Notes: generated from the letters alone by a model not told the origin. A stretch of 57,038 bases of DNA from Lachnospiraceae bacterium (GCA_014803415.1 JAAVBZ010000027.1:16910-73947), one strand, 5' to 3'; shown: positions 9,169 to 18,268, numbered from the stretch's first letter. Program-made: numbers and translations.

Positions 9169-9711
9169 TTAACACTGTTTTCTGACTTCTGCCAGAAGAT
9201 CTTTACCATTTACTTTGTATACGCTGTTAAGCTTATCTAACTCGATCATGACCTGCCCGCCCATTTCAACAAGGATATATGTTACTTCCAGCGTGATGGA
9301 GGCATTCATCAGATCGCCCATTTTCACCGTACCAAGATTTGCCGCAGTCGGATGACCACGGAATACGATACGCATTGCCTGGGTACTGAGCGTTCCGCCA
9401 GTCTGACGATTCCGCTGCTGGACTGAAGAACGCAGTACCAGCTTTGACTGTTCTCCGGTATTGAGCATGCTGAAAAAATCCCTATCTATCATTCGGAAAG
9501 GAATGTCCTGTGACATGCTTTGGAACATACCAATTACTGCAGTATTATATTCGCCCAGGATCCCTGACCCTGAGACTGTCGCCGTCATTGCCTGCAATTG
9601 GGCAAGACTGAATTCTCCTGTGGTGCCTACAATCCTGTTGGCCTCATTGTACACGTTGAAATTATTCATCACTTCCGGAAATATAATTCCGCTGTTATTA
9701 GTTTCAATCAT
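9169..9711 (-). CDS. Major tail tube protein (P2 FII-like)
   Basis: This 180-aa protein is of the P2 FII tube family: an EVMNNFNVY opening, a mixed beta region, and the tail of FRGHPTAANLGTVKMG followed by a LEVTYI strand. Tube subunits stack as hexamers inside the sheath. The gene starts after AGGAGG and overlaps the last base of the sheath gene, the standard sheath-tube order. Confidence 0.9.
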   Translation of the reverse strand: MIETNNSGIIFPEVMNNFNVYNEANRIVGTTGEFSLAQLQAMTATVSGSGILGEYNTAVIGMFQSMSQDIPFRMIDRDFFSMLNTGEQSKLVLRSSVQQRNRQTGGTLSTQAMRIVFRGHPTAANLGTVKMGDLMNASITLEVTYILVEMGGQVMIELDKLNSVYKVNGKDLLAEVRKQC

Positions 9712-11177
9712 TACGATGCACCTCCTGTTCCTGATAAGCTGTCTGCCAGCAGTTCCGGATCAAATTTCAGTACAAATACAATATCCTCTGCCGGTGTAAA
9801 AGCTGCCATGTAAATATGGAAAATCACCTGCCCTGTAAGGACATTTTCCACACTGTTCTCATCTTCGTTGTATTCAATTCTTCCGCCTGCCAGTTTTCCA
9901 TCTGACACATAACTGTTCAACCTGATATTCTCAGAATCACAGATAGATTCTATCAATCTATAATTTGCAGGGCTGTCTACCCTGTCATGATAAATCGTGA
10001 TCAGGTTGTTAGACATCCAGGTGAACATTCTGCGGCATGCGATCCAGCGGTCTTTTACGTCCTTTACTTCCGGATAAACAGAAGTATTATTTCCCCAGGA
10101 ACGCCAGCTGCCTTCACTGATCAGTGTAATAATACCGGCTGCATTTAAGGTATTGGCCTGCTCTCTGTCCATAAAGACTTCCGTTCCGTCTGCCAGAACT
10201 GCTTTATCGATATTGATCACCTTATTTGAAAGGTACAGACTCGGCACATTATCATTAGATGCATCTGTATACTGTGCCATTGCTCCAAATAATGCAGAAT
10301 AATACAGCTTTGTATCCCCTATCTGAGTCATCGGCCACATCACCAAAGCGTGTTTGTCCTGATAACCGCTTTCTTCTTTGATTTTAGGGACATCGGTATA
10401 CAGCCGGGTTTTTGTTGTATCCAGATCCAGCAGACATTCTGCTGAGAATACGCCGTTGATATATTCGCACTTGGATATCATCACCGCGCCCACTTCCGGA
10501 TCATGACTCCACCCGGGTGCAAGCAAAAGTGCCGGCGCCATTCCTGTACGCGGATAGACCTGCCTAAGGACTTCGAATCCGCTTTCTTTTCCCGTCATCA
10601 CATCATAGCCGCCAATGATATCCTCAGCTGTTACCTGTGACGGGTCAATACTTGTTGATTCTACCATCAGACTTTTTGCTTCTGCTGCCTGATCCGATAT
10701 CAATGTAATGACCAGATGCCCGCTGCTGTCGAAAGAAAGCAAATAATCGGTATCTTCTTCCAATGCTGTTTCTCCCAGCTTCACTACAATGCTGCTTTTC
10801 AAGATGCCAAGCACATCATCAATCACTGCCTGTCCTTTTATGACACTGTATTCCTTCGCTTCATTTTCTTTTTTATGTACAGCAGGATCCAGAACATTGA
10901 TGAATACTACCGGTGCAACCCCATAGGCAATAAAATTAGCATACATGGACTGACACAGCGTATATGCTTCAAAATCAGTGCTGTATCCCAGTCTCTTCTT
11001 GGCATCCTGCATATTGCTGCAAAGTACTGGTACGTTGACCGATGCCTCCGGATCATCTGTCAGATTTACCGGGGCGGTTCCGACTATCACCTGAAGTCCT
11101 GACGTCCCGTTGACAGGTGAGGCAATGCCTGTGCCCTCTTCCACAACACGCACGCCATGATAATATTTCTCACTCAT
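9711..11177 (-). CDS. Contractile tail sheath protein
   Basis: The 488-aa product matches phage tail sheath proteins. It has an N-terminal handshake region (YYHGVRVVEEGTG), a variable insertion from ~110 to 190, a core with ALLLAPGWSHDPEV near residue 220, and a conserved C-terminal domain ending in FHIYMAAFTPAEDI. Its presence proves a contractile tail. It overlaps the 90-aa gene upstream by 4 bases and has an AAAGGAG site. Confidence 0.94.
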   Translation of the reverse strand: MSEKYYHGVRVVEEGTGIASPVNGTSGLQVIVGTAPVNLTDDPEASVNVPVLCSNMQDAKKRLGYSTDFEAYTLCQSMYANFIAYGVAPVVFINVLDPAVHKKENEAKEYSVIKGQAVIDDVLGILKSSIVVKLGETALEEDTDYLLSFDSSGHLVITLISDQAAEAKSLMVESTSIDPSQVTAEDIIGGYDVMTGKESGFEVLRQVYPRTGMAPALLLAPGWSHDPEVGAVMISKCEYINGVFSAECLLDLDTTKTRLYTDVPKIKEESGYQDKHALVMWPMTQIGDTKLYYSALFGAMAQYTDASNDNVPSLYLSNKVINIDKAVLADGTEVFMDREQANTLNAAGIITLISEGSWRSWGNNTSVYPEVKDVKDRWIACRRMFTWMSNNLITIYHDRVDSPANYRLIESICDSENIRLNSYVSDGKLAGGRIEYNEDENSVENVLTGQVIFHIYMAAFTPAEDIVFVLKFDPELLADSLSGTGGAS

Positions 11178-11446
11178 ACTTTTGCTCCTTTCTCTCTGGC
11201 ATATTCAGCTGCCTTCTGATAGCAGATACTGGCTGCTGATTGAGGATCCTTTAATTCTTTTCGCAACTGTGCCACGCTTCCTGTCTTCGCCAGGAGTCTT
11301 CCCAATGCAGGCAGCTCCTTAACGGCTGCTTCCAGCTGAGGCGTTAATCCATTCCGGTATACCGTTCCGGGCATAGCCACGCCTGTTATGACAGGGCCCA
11401 GATATACCACAGTTTTTCTTTTTTCATCGTTCTTTTTGTTAGGCAT
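11174..11446 (-). CDS. Small protein upstream of sheath, function unknown
   Basis: A 90-aa basic protein that I do not recognise. The first half is beta-like (VVYLGPVITGVAMPGTVYRNG) and the second half helical. The slot directly before the sheath holds a small DUF2635-like protein in Mu-type phages, and this may be an analogue, but sequence evidence for that is weak. It overlaps the neighbouring genes on both sides and has a GGGAGG site, so it is a real gene. Confidence 0.75.
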   Translation of the reverse strand: MPNKKNDEKRKTVVYLGPVITGVAMPGTVYRNGLTPQLEAAVKELPALGRLLAKTGSVAQLRKELKDPQSAASICYQKAAEYAREKGAKV

Positions 11447-11963
11447 ATTTGTCCTCCCTTCCTACAAAAAAGGTATCCCATGTCATTTCCATTGCACCGA
11501 AATAATAAGGATACCTGTCTTCCGGATCTAAAATCCAATTAATGTTTGTGTTGCAGTTCAACCGGTATCTGTCTTTTAATACCGGATCCATCGTAAAACG
11601 CTCTGCAATTTTATGGAGCATATTTAAAATCACCTGATGTCCCAGACAGTTAACGTCATCATCAAAGATTCCAATAACTGCAACTACATTTACTGCCTGA
11701 GCGCCTTGTGTTGTTGCAATATTTCCTGAATCTGCCCTGATAATGCAATAAGGATATGGATCTTCTTCTCCTTCTTCACCGCCCATTATGTCAACTTCTT
11801 CTGTTTCTTCTGTAAACTCCTGTATTTTTTGCAGACGCTTGGGAAGATTTTGCGGATATGATTTTACTTTTGCAGGATTCCCTTTCACATCTTTCAGGAT
11901 CATATCTTTCAGGATCTGTTCTATTTCTTCTCCTAAATCTTTCTGTAACTGATAAACTGTCAT
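11439..11963 (-). CDS. Probable tail terminator / neck protein
   Basis: This 174-aa acidic protein resembles Mu gp37/DUF1834-type tail completion proteins in size, place and layout: an N-terminal helix, a variable acidic loop (EEGEEDPYPY), and strands near VNVVAVIGIFDDD. These proteins cap the growing tube and sheath and form the joint to the head. It has a TAGGAG site and overlaps its downstream neighbour by 8 bases. The call rests mainly on synteny. Confidence 0.55.
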   Translation of the reverse strand: MTVYQLQKDLGEEIEQILKDMILKDVKGNPAKVKSYPQNLPKRLQKIQEFTEETEEVDIMGGEEGEEDPYPYCIIRADSGNIATTQGAQAVNVVAVIGIFDDDVNCLGHQVILNMLHKIAERFTMDPVLKDRYRLNCNTNINWILDPEDRYPYYFGAMEMTWDTFFVGREDKYA

Positions 11964-11964
11964 T

Positions 11965-12591
11965 TTATGCTCCTATCACTGCATTTATATGCTTCAGCAG
12001 ATTGTAATTCAGGTCATATTCCGTGTCTGTTGATATTTCCTGAGTATATGTTACACCGGCAGCATGGGCGGATGATAAAGTCATGATTTCCTTTATCTTT
12101 TCCTTTTGTGGATTATGTTTCATTCTCGCACCTGGAACGCGTTGAAAAATACCTTCATGCTCACTAATCTCCCCATCCTTTGACTCATTCTTCATAGTAG
12201 CCATAAAAGCTTTATATGATTTACCATTAGCTATAATCTCCAGTTCCTTCATCGCATTTGATTTCAGCACTTGTGATTTAGCTCCTTTTCTTTTGCCATT
12301 TTTCTGGGCTTTATATTTATCAACTCCTAAAGAAGGGCCTACCACTTTAAGTGTAGCTTCAAGATGATTTTTAGTTGCGCTTTTCTTCTTGATATCTGAT
12401 TTTTTGAAATTTGATGCTTTAATCGTGTACCTTGCTCTTGTTTCGCTATGCAAACGATTTTTAGTGTCATCTGCAACTTCATTGATTGCTTTTCTCATTG
12501 CATCTTTCATGAAATCGCCATTTCCAAAGTCGTCCAATCGCTTCTGTAATGCAAGAAATGTTGCCTGTGTAGGTGTAACTGTTATCCTCAT
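11965..12591 (-). CDS. Minor tail / neck protein, gpZ- or gp10-like
   Basis: A 208-aa basic protein with a long N-terminal helical part (KAINEVADDTKNRLH) followed by RYTIKASNFKKSDI. This is the pattern of prophage minor tail protein Z and the related HK97 gp10-like head-tail joining proteins. Its ATG overlaps the upstream stop. It probably helps join head to tail; the exact role is inferred from family and gene order. Confidence 0.65.
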   Translation of the reverse strand: MRITVTPTQATFLALQKRLDDFGNGDFMKDAMRKAINEVADDTKNRLHSETRARYTIKASNFKKSDIKKKSATKNHLEATLKVVGPSLGVDKYKAQKNGKRKGAKSQVLKSNAMKELEIIANGKSYKAFMATMKNESKDGEISEHEGIFQRVPGARMKHNPQKEKIKEIMTLSSAHAAGVTYTQEISTDTEYDLNYNLLKHINAVIGA

Positions 12592-12929
12592 GATCTTGTT
12601 GCCTCCAAGCTGATGGAATAAATACCATCTTCGTCCACTGCATCTGTGATCAGATATTCCTGTTTGTCAAAATGAAAGGTTCTTCCAGGTGATGGAAGCG
12701 GGCCGAAATCTTTAGCATGCACATAAAAGAGGAGCTGTTTTTTGAACAACCCCCCATTAAATCCATTTAGTGCACCAGCATTTTTAAATTTCTTTTCCCG
12801 TTCCGTCATCTCATTATCATCAACGATTACCAGCGTATCCCTTCCATTCAGCTTATGGATAGTCCCAAATTCATCAAAATTCAGGAATGTTCTCTTAATG
12901 TCCTGTGCTATCACATCTTTGAATGTCAT
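12588..12929 (-). CDS. Probable head-tail connector protein
   Basis: A 113-aa protein in the head-tail joining block. The sequence is beta-rich in its second half (LLFYVHAKDFGPLPSPGRTF then YLITDAVDEDGIYSISL), like lambda FII or Mu gp36-type stoppers and adaptors. Coding overlaps both neighbours by 4 bases. I cannot assign the precise family. Confidence 0.55.
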   Translation of the reverse strand: MTFKDVIAQDIKRTFLNFDEFGTIHKLNGRDTLVIVDDNEMTEREKKFKNAGALNGFNGGLFKKQLLFYVHAKDFGPLPSPGRTFHFDKQEYLITDAVDEDGIYSISLEATRS

Positions 12930-13264
12930 TTTTTCTTCTTTCCTTCTGCTACAGGGGCTTTGGCAGGTTCTTCCGTTGTTCCGTCTTCAGATGTCTTGGC
13001 AGGGTCTTCCGTTGTTCCGTCTTCAGATGTCTTGGCAGGATCTTCTGTTGTTCCGTCTCCAGATGCTTTGGCAGGATCTTCTGCTTTATCAGGAAGAATT
13101 TCCTTTTTATCCTTAGATAAATCCTCTTCTTTTTTCAAGACCTTAACGCTTTCGGCACGTTTCCATGCTTCTACCATTTCAGCATTATCTGCAGGAATCT
13201 CTTCCCCAGGAATATAACGCTTCCCCTTGTATTGAATACTGACTACCGCAATTAATTTTTCCAT
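12926..13264 (-). CDS. Head-associated protein with Pro/Thr/Glu tandem repeats
   Basis: The 112-aa product has a compact N-terminal region (VVSIQYKGKRYIPGEEIPAD, residues ~5-30) followed by a low-complexity tail with a 12-residue repeat built around TTEDPAKTSED, ending in KKKK. The start at 13264 is chosen for its GAGGTGG site; an ATG four codons earlier is possible. The repeat is encoded by near-identical 36-bp units, so its length can vary by slippage. The N-terminus resembles small capsid-accessory or DUF7210-like proteins, but function is not known. Confidence 0.65.
   Translation of the reverse strand: MEKLIAVVSIQYKGKRYIPGEEIPADNAEMVEAWKRAESVKVLKKEEDLSKDKKEILPDKAEDPAKASGDGTTEDPAKTSEDGTTEDPAKTSEDGTTEEPAKAPVAEGKKKK
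12960..13079. repeat. 36-bp tandem repeat, about 3.3 copies
   Basis: Units begin at 12960, 12996, 13032 and 13068 with TTGGCAGG. The first three are nearly identical, the fourth is partial. They encode the acidic Thr/Pro repeat of the overlying gene in frame, so copy number changes would add or remove 12 residues without a frameshift. Confidence 0.9.
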
Positions 13265-13272
13265 AGGCCACC

Positions 13273-13596
13273 TCACGCATTGATCTTTACATATACTTTG
13301 GTATCACTTTCTGAAGAATCAGCTGCTGCATATCCCGCTTTTGTGCTGCCTTCAGATGCCGTAATTCCTTCTTCTGTCAGATATACCTCTGTACCGATGG
13401 AAATCTCTGTAGTATCAGTCTTATCAAAACCGAATACGCCGGAAACATGTACTACCCCATTTTCACCAGGCAAGATATCATCTCCTGCTACACCTATCCG
13501 GTTCCCCAAAACCACTACTTCTCCATTTTCGATCTTCTTATCGGTATTGTTCCGATAATCAAGTGCTTCACCTTTCTGCCAATATGTTCCTTTCAT
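13273..13596 (-). CDS. Capsid-associated DUF2190-type protein
   Basis: A 107-aa beta-rich protein of the DUF2190 type: GEALDYRNNTDKKIENGEVV, then GENGVVHVSGVFGF and an STKAGYAA strand. Proteins of this family follow major capsid genes and are likely head decoration or accessory proteins. It lies 10 bases after the capsid gene in transcription order and has an AGGTAG-type site. Confidence 0.75.
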   Translation of the reverse strand: MKGTYWQKGEALDYRNNTDKKIENGEVVVLGNRIGVAGDDILPGENGVVHVSGVFGFDKTDTTEISIGTEVYLTEEGITASEGSTKAGYAAADSSESDTKVYVKINA

Positions 13597-13606
13597 AATC
13601 TACCTC

Positions 13607-15172
13607 CTATGCCAGTTCAATCGGATTTTCCACAACAATACCGGGATTTTTAATTGCACCTCTGTAGTCCATAACAGTGATATCCCAATCCAGATAAATA
13701 TCCCATACAAATCCCAATGTTCCGGGAATTTCAGACCGTCTGATATTAGGCACTTCCTGACCGTTAAGGTAATCAATTTCCATAAAATCAGTATCTTCCT
13801 TGTTGCCAAGCAGCCACCAAGGCATCTGGTTCCCATAACCTCCGCAAAGGGCATTGATCGTAGGATCTTCCACGATCTCAATAGACTCCCTGTATTTATA
13901 CAAAGGATTTACTGCCTGAGTATTTCCCTCGGTATTGATTGTCGCGCTGTTGAATAAGGTATAGATATCAAATGCATACCCGCTGGGAACGATCATTACC
14001 GCTGGGCGGATGATACATACTTCTCCAAATTCGTCTGTCTGATTTGAAAGAGCCATGATCATTCCCTGTGTAGCCTCTCTTGTGATTCCGGTTCCTTTTG
14101 CCAGCAGATTCTTATGTGCTTTATCAAACAGTTTCGCGCCATCATAAATGACAGGGTTCTTAATCAACTTACTATATGCCTGCTTGTTCTGTGTTTTTCT
14201 TGCAGATGCTGCATATCGTGAAGGCAGCTTCGTTATCAGATCAATGTCGTCATTGATGAATGCCTGCCGTGTCAGAGTGAACTGACGTCCATAGGTTTCC
14301 AGTTTTCTGGTAGGACGTTTGTCATCTTTCCATGTATCATGCTTAAGTTCTCCGCCTTCTTCAACTTTTAAGAACTCTCCAGCTGGACCTGCCAGATAAT
14401 AATTATCATGAATCTTGAAATCTTTTAAAGTGCCCTTCTTGACCCATTTATCAAATGTTACCGGTACAGTTTTGTGCCCTTCCATGTATGCTTTGTTGAT
14501 CGCATTATCCAGTATTGCGGGGAATGCTGCCGTAGGATTAAAGAACTGCCTCTGCACCATCATAAATATCTCATCAGCACTTTTACGATTCAGGCCTGTT
14601 TGCCCCTCAGCTGCTAATGATTCAATGGCCAGATCCCGCAGGGTCATTCCCATCATATCCCTGGCGCCCGCTGCCGGTCTTTCCACCTTTAACCCGCTGC
14701 GCAGTAACATGGCATCACTTGCCGCATTTCTGAATTTGTCCTGTTCATCTGTTTCCACACTTACACGGCTGTTAAGCGGTGCGCCATTCTGACGCATATG
14801 TTCGATTACCGCGCTTCTGACGCTTTCAACTGAATTTCCGCCACTGATAAACTTCTGAAGATCTTTCTCCATTCCAAACTCTCTGCAAAGTGCTGTAATC
14901 TCAGAGATTCTCGAACGCTCCTGCTGTATTATTTCTGCGGAACGTTCTTCCGTCTGTTGCGACGTCGCAACCGCCTGTTCACTGGTTACCTCCTGCTGCT
15001 CTGCCTGGCGTTCTTCCTCTTCAATCTCTGCCGCCAACTGTTCAATTTCCCTCTGAAGCGCATCAAATTCTGACTGCTCCTCAGCATTCAGGTCGCGGTG
15101 TGCAGTTTTAGCATTGTTTAAAATTGACTGCTGACGCGCGATCTTCTGCTGCATTAACTTTTTTCTGTTCAT
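13607..15172 (-). CDS. Major capsid protein, HK97 fold, with N-terminal scaffold domain
   Basis: The 521-aa product joins an N-terminal coiled coil (residues ~1-75, Glu/Gln-rich, delta-domain type) to an HK97-fold shell domain from ~160 to the end, including FDKWVKKGTLKDF and PVIYDGAKLFDKAH. The delta domain normally scaffolds procapsid assembly and is removed by the neighbouring protease. Between them, near residues 67-73, the linker AVATSQQ is encoded by a perfect 16-bp palindrome that recurs elsewhere in the prophage. The start follows GGAGGG. Confidence 0.9.
   Translation of the reverse strand: MNRKKLMQQKIARQQSILNNAKTAHRDLNAEEQSEFDALQREIEQLAAEIEEEERQAEQQEVTSEQAVATSQQTEERSAEIIQQERSRISEITALCREFGMEKDLQKFISGGNSVESVRSAVIEHMRQNGAPLNSRVSVETDEQDKFRNAASDAMLLRSGLKVERPAAGARDMMGMTLRDLAIESLAAEGQTGLNRKSADEIFMMVQRQFFNPTAAFPAILDNAINKAYMEGHKTVPVTFDKWVKKGTLKDFKIHDNYYLAGPAGEFLKVEEGGELKHDTWKDDKRPTRKLETYGRQFTLTRQAFINDDIDLITKLPSRYAASARKTQNKQAYSKLIKNPVIYDGAKLFDKAHKNLLAKGTGITREATQGMIMALSNQTDEFGEVCIIRPAVMIVPSGYAFDIYTLFNSATINTEGNTQAVNPLYKYRESIEIVEDPTINALCGGYGNQMPWWLLGNKEDTDFMEIDYLNGQEVPNIRRSEIPGTLGFVWDIYLDWDITVMDYRGAIKNPGIVVENPIELA
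14956..14971. repeat. 16-bp palindrome GTTGCGACGTCGCAAC, copy 1
   Basis: This is a perfect 16-bp palindrome inside the scaffold-to-shell linker of the capsid gene, read as VATSQ. Its central 14 bp recur at 23926-23939 and 32326-32339. Confidence 0.95.
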
Positions 15173-15185
15173 TCTACATTCCCTC

Positions 15186-15797
15186 CTAGAATAATATGTT
15201 TTTATTTACAATGAGCTGTCTTTCGCAATGTGCCAAAGTACGCCCAATACTTCCTGCTTCCTGCCTTCCTACACCCACTGTATGATCAGCAGGAATGCTG
15301 ACTATTGATATTTCAAATGCCGACCATTTCTTTGCAATTGAGGCAGGTCCTTTGAATCGCCCATCGGAAGATATTTTGTTTACTGCCACTTCTTCCCATA
15401 CATCTACTGCATATCCTACGGAAACGCCTTTTAATGTACCGCTTTTCACTTTCTGATAAATCTTTTCAGACTCTTCATCTTCATCAAATTCAATTTCAGC
15501 TTTGCCTCTGCCGTTTTCTACCCAGGCGCGGTTTATTTTACCCATTACCTTGTCCCGGTTATGGTTAAACAGTACACAGCCAATCTCGTTTAATCGTGTC
15601 AGATCTGCGCAGCCATCAGAATGATCAAGGATCTCAATACCAAACCATCTTTCATATGGCTGCTCGCTGGAAAATGAAAGGATAAACTTTCTTTCATTTC
15701 CTTCGCCTTCCATTCTACAGATTGCATTTACTGTCAGCTCCCTGAATCCTCTATTCTTTTCCTGTGAGATCTTTTCCCTTGTAATAATCGCTTCCAA
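15186..15797 (-). CDS. HK97-family prohead protease
   Basis: The protein (203 aa from a TTG at 15797, 8 bases after AGGAGG) matches prohead proteases. It has an LFNHNRDKVMGKI segment carrying the likely catalytic His near residue 80, a GVSVGY turn and an EISIVSIPAD segment with the catalytic Ser near residue 185. A GTG three codons upstream overlaps the ribosome site and is unlikely. It overlaps the portal gene by 47 bases. The role is maturation of the procapsid by cleaving the capsid delta domain and itself. Confidence 0.85.
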   Translation of the reverse strand: MEAIITREKISQEKNRGFRELTVNAICRMEGEGNERKFILSFSSEQPYERWFGIEILDHSDGCADLTRLNEIGCVLFNHNRDKVMGKINRAWVENGRGKAEIEFDEDEESEKIYQKVKSGTLKGVSVGYAVDVWEEVAVNKISSDGRFKGPASIAKKWSAFEISIVSIPADHTVGVGRQEAGSIGRTLAHCERQLIVNKNILF

Positions 15798-17226
15798 ATA
15801 ACACACCTCCTATATCAAATCCATTCTCTTCTGCATATTCTAATGCTTCCACCATTTCGTCTATTTGTTCCCGCCAGTCGCGTCCATTTTCAGCAGCGAT
15901 CTGCTGGAATGTTTTTTGTCCAGTACTGAGAGCTATCTTATTCGCATTAGCCTCTTTGGCCGGATCAATCCATTTCTTGGGCGCTGCTGTCCATGTATGA
16001 CTTAAATATTTTTCTTTGTTATTCCAGAAATCCGGCACTTGGATTATTCCGGCCAGAACGCACGAAATAACAAATGTCTCATATATTTCATCCATCACCT
16101 CAATAAGGAGCTCCCGTTCATCATCATAGGTCAGGTCATCTTCAATCATTCCCTGTCTTGCTGAAGAATAGGTTGTTTCTGCCATATCCCGGCTTGTTGC
16201 CTCATAGGAAAGTCCCTGTCCCGCCCCAATCATATGCTGCATTAATTTAATGTAAGTTGCGGCATCAGTGCTCTGTCCGTTCGGATTGACAACTTCTATT
16301 TTGTCTCCCGGATCCAGTTCCCGAATCATTCCAGGCGCAATCGTTTTCCCTTCATATCTCCCTTTACTGTTTCCTGAATCAAATCTTCCGGGGCCACTTG
16401 AGGGATTTGTTTTTGTGATAAATACAGATAAACATGCTGCAATTCTTTCTTTCACAGAAACTGCCGTCATAAATTCATTTGCATCGCGGATTCTTGTGAC
16501 TGTCGGACTCAAATCAGACATTTCCCGAATTTGGGAAGGCCTTCTTTTGGTAAAATAAAAGATCACATCTTTGGATTCTATATAAATAGATTCCATTGGA
16601 AGTGATCCATCAATATCATATTGGCGGAACCAATAGCCTTCAGGACGGTTCCATCTGTTGTATTCAATACCTCCAACTACCCTGTTTTCTTTGTGCTTTG
16701 GCATCATCTGCGTATTGTCCAGTTCGTCAACTTCCATCGTCTGTATCTGAAAAGGTATAAATCCCTGGCCCGTATAGCGTTTGACTATTAAGATACCCCC
16801 ATCTACCTTTTTACGCTGTACACACATGCGCATGATTTGATTAAAACTCTGTGTCCCTGTCACATCACAATTCTGTTTTTTACACCAGTGCTTCCATGCC
16901 TGCATTAATGCTTCATCTGTTTTTTTATCTCCAGTTTTGGCCCTTATGGAAAATCCTCTTCCAAACACATTTCTTTTATATGCACTCACTACCGAATTGA
17001 GCATATCGGAATTTCTTTCCAGATCCCGGGTGCGGGCACGTACAGTATCTCTGCTGTATCGGTCCGTCAATTCTGCCGCCTGATTTGCCACATGCCAGTT
17101 TGCGCTTCCATTTCCATACCCGGCAGCGTCATAATTTCTTATGTCTTCCTCATATTTCCTCCAGATCTGCCGCCTGGCGCCCCATTCCGGTGAAACGAAA
17201 GAAATCAAATTATCTATCCAATTCAT
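15751..17226 (-). CDS. Portal protein, lambda gpB-type
   Basis: The 491-aa product matches the lambda-type portal family (Phage_portal_2): MNWIDNLISFVSPEWGARRQ at the start, RARTRDLERNSDMLNSVVSA near residues 60-80, and ETTYSSARQGMIEDD in the C-terminal half. The dodecameric ring it forms is the DNA entry channel and terminase docking site. It starts after GGGAGG and is followed by the overlapping protease. Confidence 0.92.
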   Translation of the reverse strand: MNWIDNLISFVSPEWGARRQIWRKYEEDIRNYDAAGYGNGSANWHVANQAAELTDRYSRDTVRARTRDLERNSDMLNSVVSAYKRNVFGRGFSIRAKTGDKKTDEALMQAWKHWCKKQNCDVTGTQSFNQIMRMCVQRKKVDGGILIVKRYTGQGFIPFQIQTMEVDELDNTQMMPKHKENRVVGGIEYNRWNRPEGYWFRQYDIDGSLPMESIYIESKDVIFYFTKRRPSQIREMSDLSPTVTRIRDANEFMTAVSVKERIAACLSVFITKTNPSSGPGRFDSGNSKGRYEGKTIAPGMIRELDPGDKIEVVNPNGQSTDAATYIKLMQHMIGAGQGLSYEATSRDMAETTYSSARQGMIEDDLTYDDERELLIEVMDEIYETFVISCVLAGIIQVPDFWNNKEKYLSHTWTAAPKKWIDPAKEANANKIALSTGQKTFQQIAAENGRDWREQIDEMVEALEYAEENGFDIGGVLFGSDYYKGKDLTGKE

Positions 17227-17228
17227 AA

Positions 17229-17441
17229 TTACCTCCCGTCAAATATCGCCAGATAAGTATTATCCATCAAATTACTGTTCTGGTTCGCCAGCTGCGCCTG
17301 AAGATCCTTCTGCATGTCAAGCAGTGTGTTCAGATCTGCTCTTGTGAGGCTCCTTGAACCGATCTTGTAGCTCTGCCCTCCAATCAAAATTCTACTAATA
17401 GCATCATTAACATCAATTAATTTTTTTTCAATATTCTCCAT
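17229..17441 (-). CDS. Small gpW-like head-tail connector
   Basis: A 70-aa protein directly upstream of the portal gene, the slot of lambda gpW. It has two helices (residues ~3-20 and 32-52) with a short YKIGSRSLTRADL turn, as in gpW-like connectors. The start at 17441 has GGAG 7 bases upstream; the ATG four codons earlier lies inside that site. It is the first gene after the HNH island in the late operon. Confidence 0.7.
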   Translation of the reverse strand: MENIEKKLIDVNDAISRILIGGQSYKIGSRSLTRADLNTLLDMQKDLQAQLANQNSNLMDNTYLAIFDGR

Positions 17442-17458
17442 AATTTTCTCCATAAAGA

Positions 17459-17481
17459 AGGAGCCACCTGCGGTGACTCCT
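17459..17481 (-). terminator. Hairpin between HNH island and late genes, weak terminator
   Basis: A 10-bp stem with a 3-nt loop (AGGAGTCACC, GCA, GGTGGCTCCT on the minus strand, one G-T pair) precedes the gpW-like gene. Only a short TTCTTTAT tract follows, so it may be a leaky terminator, a processing site or an RNA stabiliser. Confidence 0.4.
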
Positions 17482-17515
17482 CTACCTCAAATTTTATCTT
17501 GGCTTACACTACTCC

Positions 17516-18160
17516 TTACTTTTTCATTTTACATGCTAAAATCTCCTCTGGTTTCATTCCTTGTTTGAATCTATAGACAATCGTTTGGTAATTAACTCCT
17601 GTAATTGTTGACCATTCTGCTGCTGTCTTTGATTCACCATTCAATGTAATTAGAATGTTGCACTCCTTATTATTGGATTGCTCCTTTTTTGTCGCCCATC
17701 TACAGTTTCCCGGAGAATAATTACCATTATTATTAATTCTGTCAATTGTTAAATCTTCCTCATAACCACTCTGTAATGCCCATTTTTCAAAGGCTGAATA
17801 ATCCTCCTTCCAATCATCACAAACAGTAATTCCTCTAGCACCATACCTGCAATAATTTGATGCCTTACGATTATAGCATCGCTTCTTCATACCTTTCCAT
17901 ATTCCATACAGACGTGTTCTGCTTTTCATATGAGTGCATTTTGTAATTTTTCTTGAATGTTTATATTCTTCACCCAAACACCCACAGCTTTTTATTTTCT
18001 TATTTACGAGATTGGTTGATGCAACAATATGATGTTTCCCACAATCACAAACGCACTCCCATGTGGCTGATCCATCTGATGAGGTTCCCACGCGTTCAAG
18101 AGCAATGAGCTTTCCAAACCTCATATTGGTTAAGTCTCTAGGTTTTCCTGCCATCTGCAT
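17516..18160 (-). CDS. HNH/AP2-type homing endonuclease-like protein
   Basis: The protein (214 aa from 18160) begins with a Cys-rich finger (WECVCDCGK and KSCGCLG, residues ~33-62) and continues with the YGARGITVCDDWK and LTIDRINNNGNYSPGNCRWA motifs seen in phage HNH/AP2-type nicking or homing nucleases. A C-terminal helix-turn-helix follows (TAAEWSTITGVNYQTI). The start at 18160 has AGAGG upstream; the open frame runs 34 codons further without a ribosome site. It is a free-standing gene between the terminase and the gpW-like gene, not spliced into either reading frame. Confidence 0.75.
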   Translation of the reverse strand: MQMAGKPRDLTNMRFGKLIALERVGTSSDGSATWECVCDCGKHHIVASTNLVNKKIKSCGCLGEEYKHSRKITKCTHMKSRTRLYGIWKGMKKRCYNRKASNYCRYGARGITVCDDWKEDYSAFEKWALQSGYEEDLTIDRINNNGNYSPGNCRWATKKEQSNNKECNILITLNGESKTAAEWSTITGVNYQTIVYRFKQGMKPEEILACKMKK

Positions 18161-18268
18161 ATATCCTCTTATTATAAAAATGATTTCCAGTGAAGCTGAT
18201 AATACCCACTGCGCAAATCTCCCCCAATTCAGGAGAATTAAAATCTGAATGTTATTCAACACCGTCTT

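Noticed and set aside
12960-13079. Tandem repeats as a possible CRISPR array
   Set aside because: Units are directly adjacent without spacers and are in frame with a coding gene.
17162-18262. Longer form of the HNH gene starting at 18262
   Set aside because: The extra 34 codons are hydrophobic without a ribosome site, while AGAGG precedes the start at 18160.
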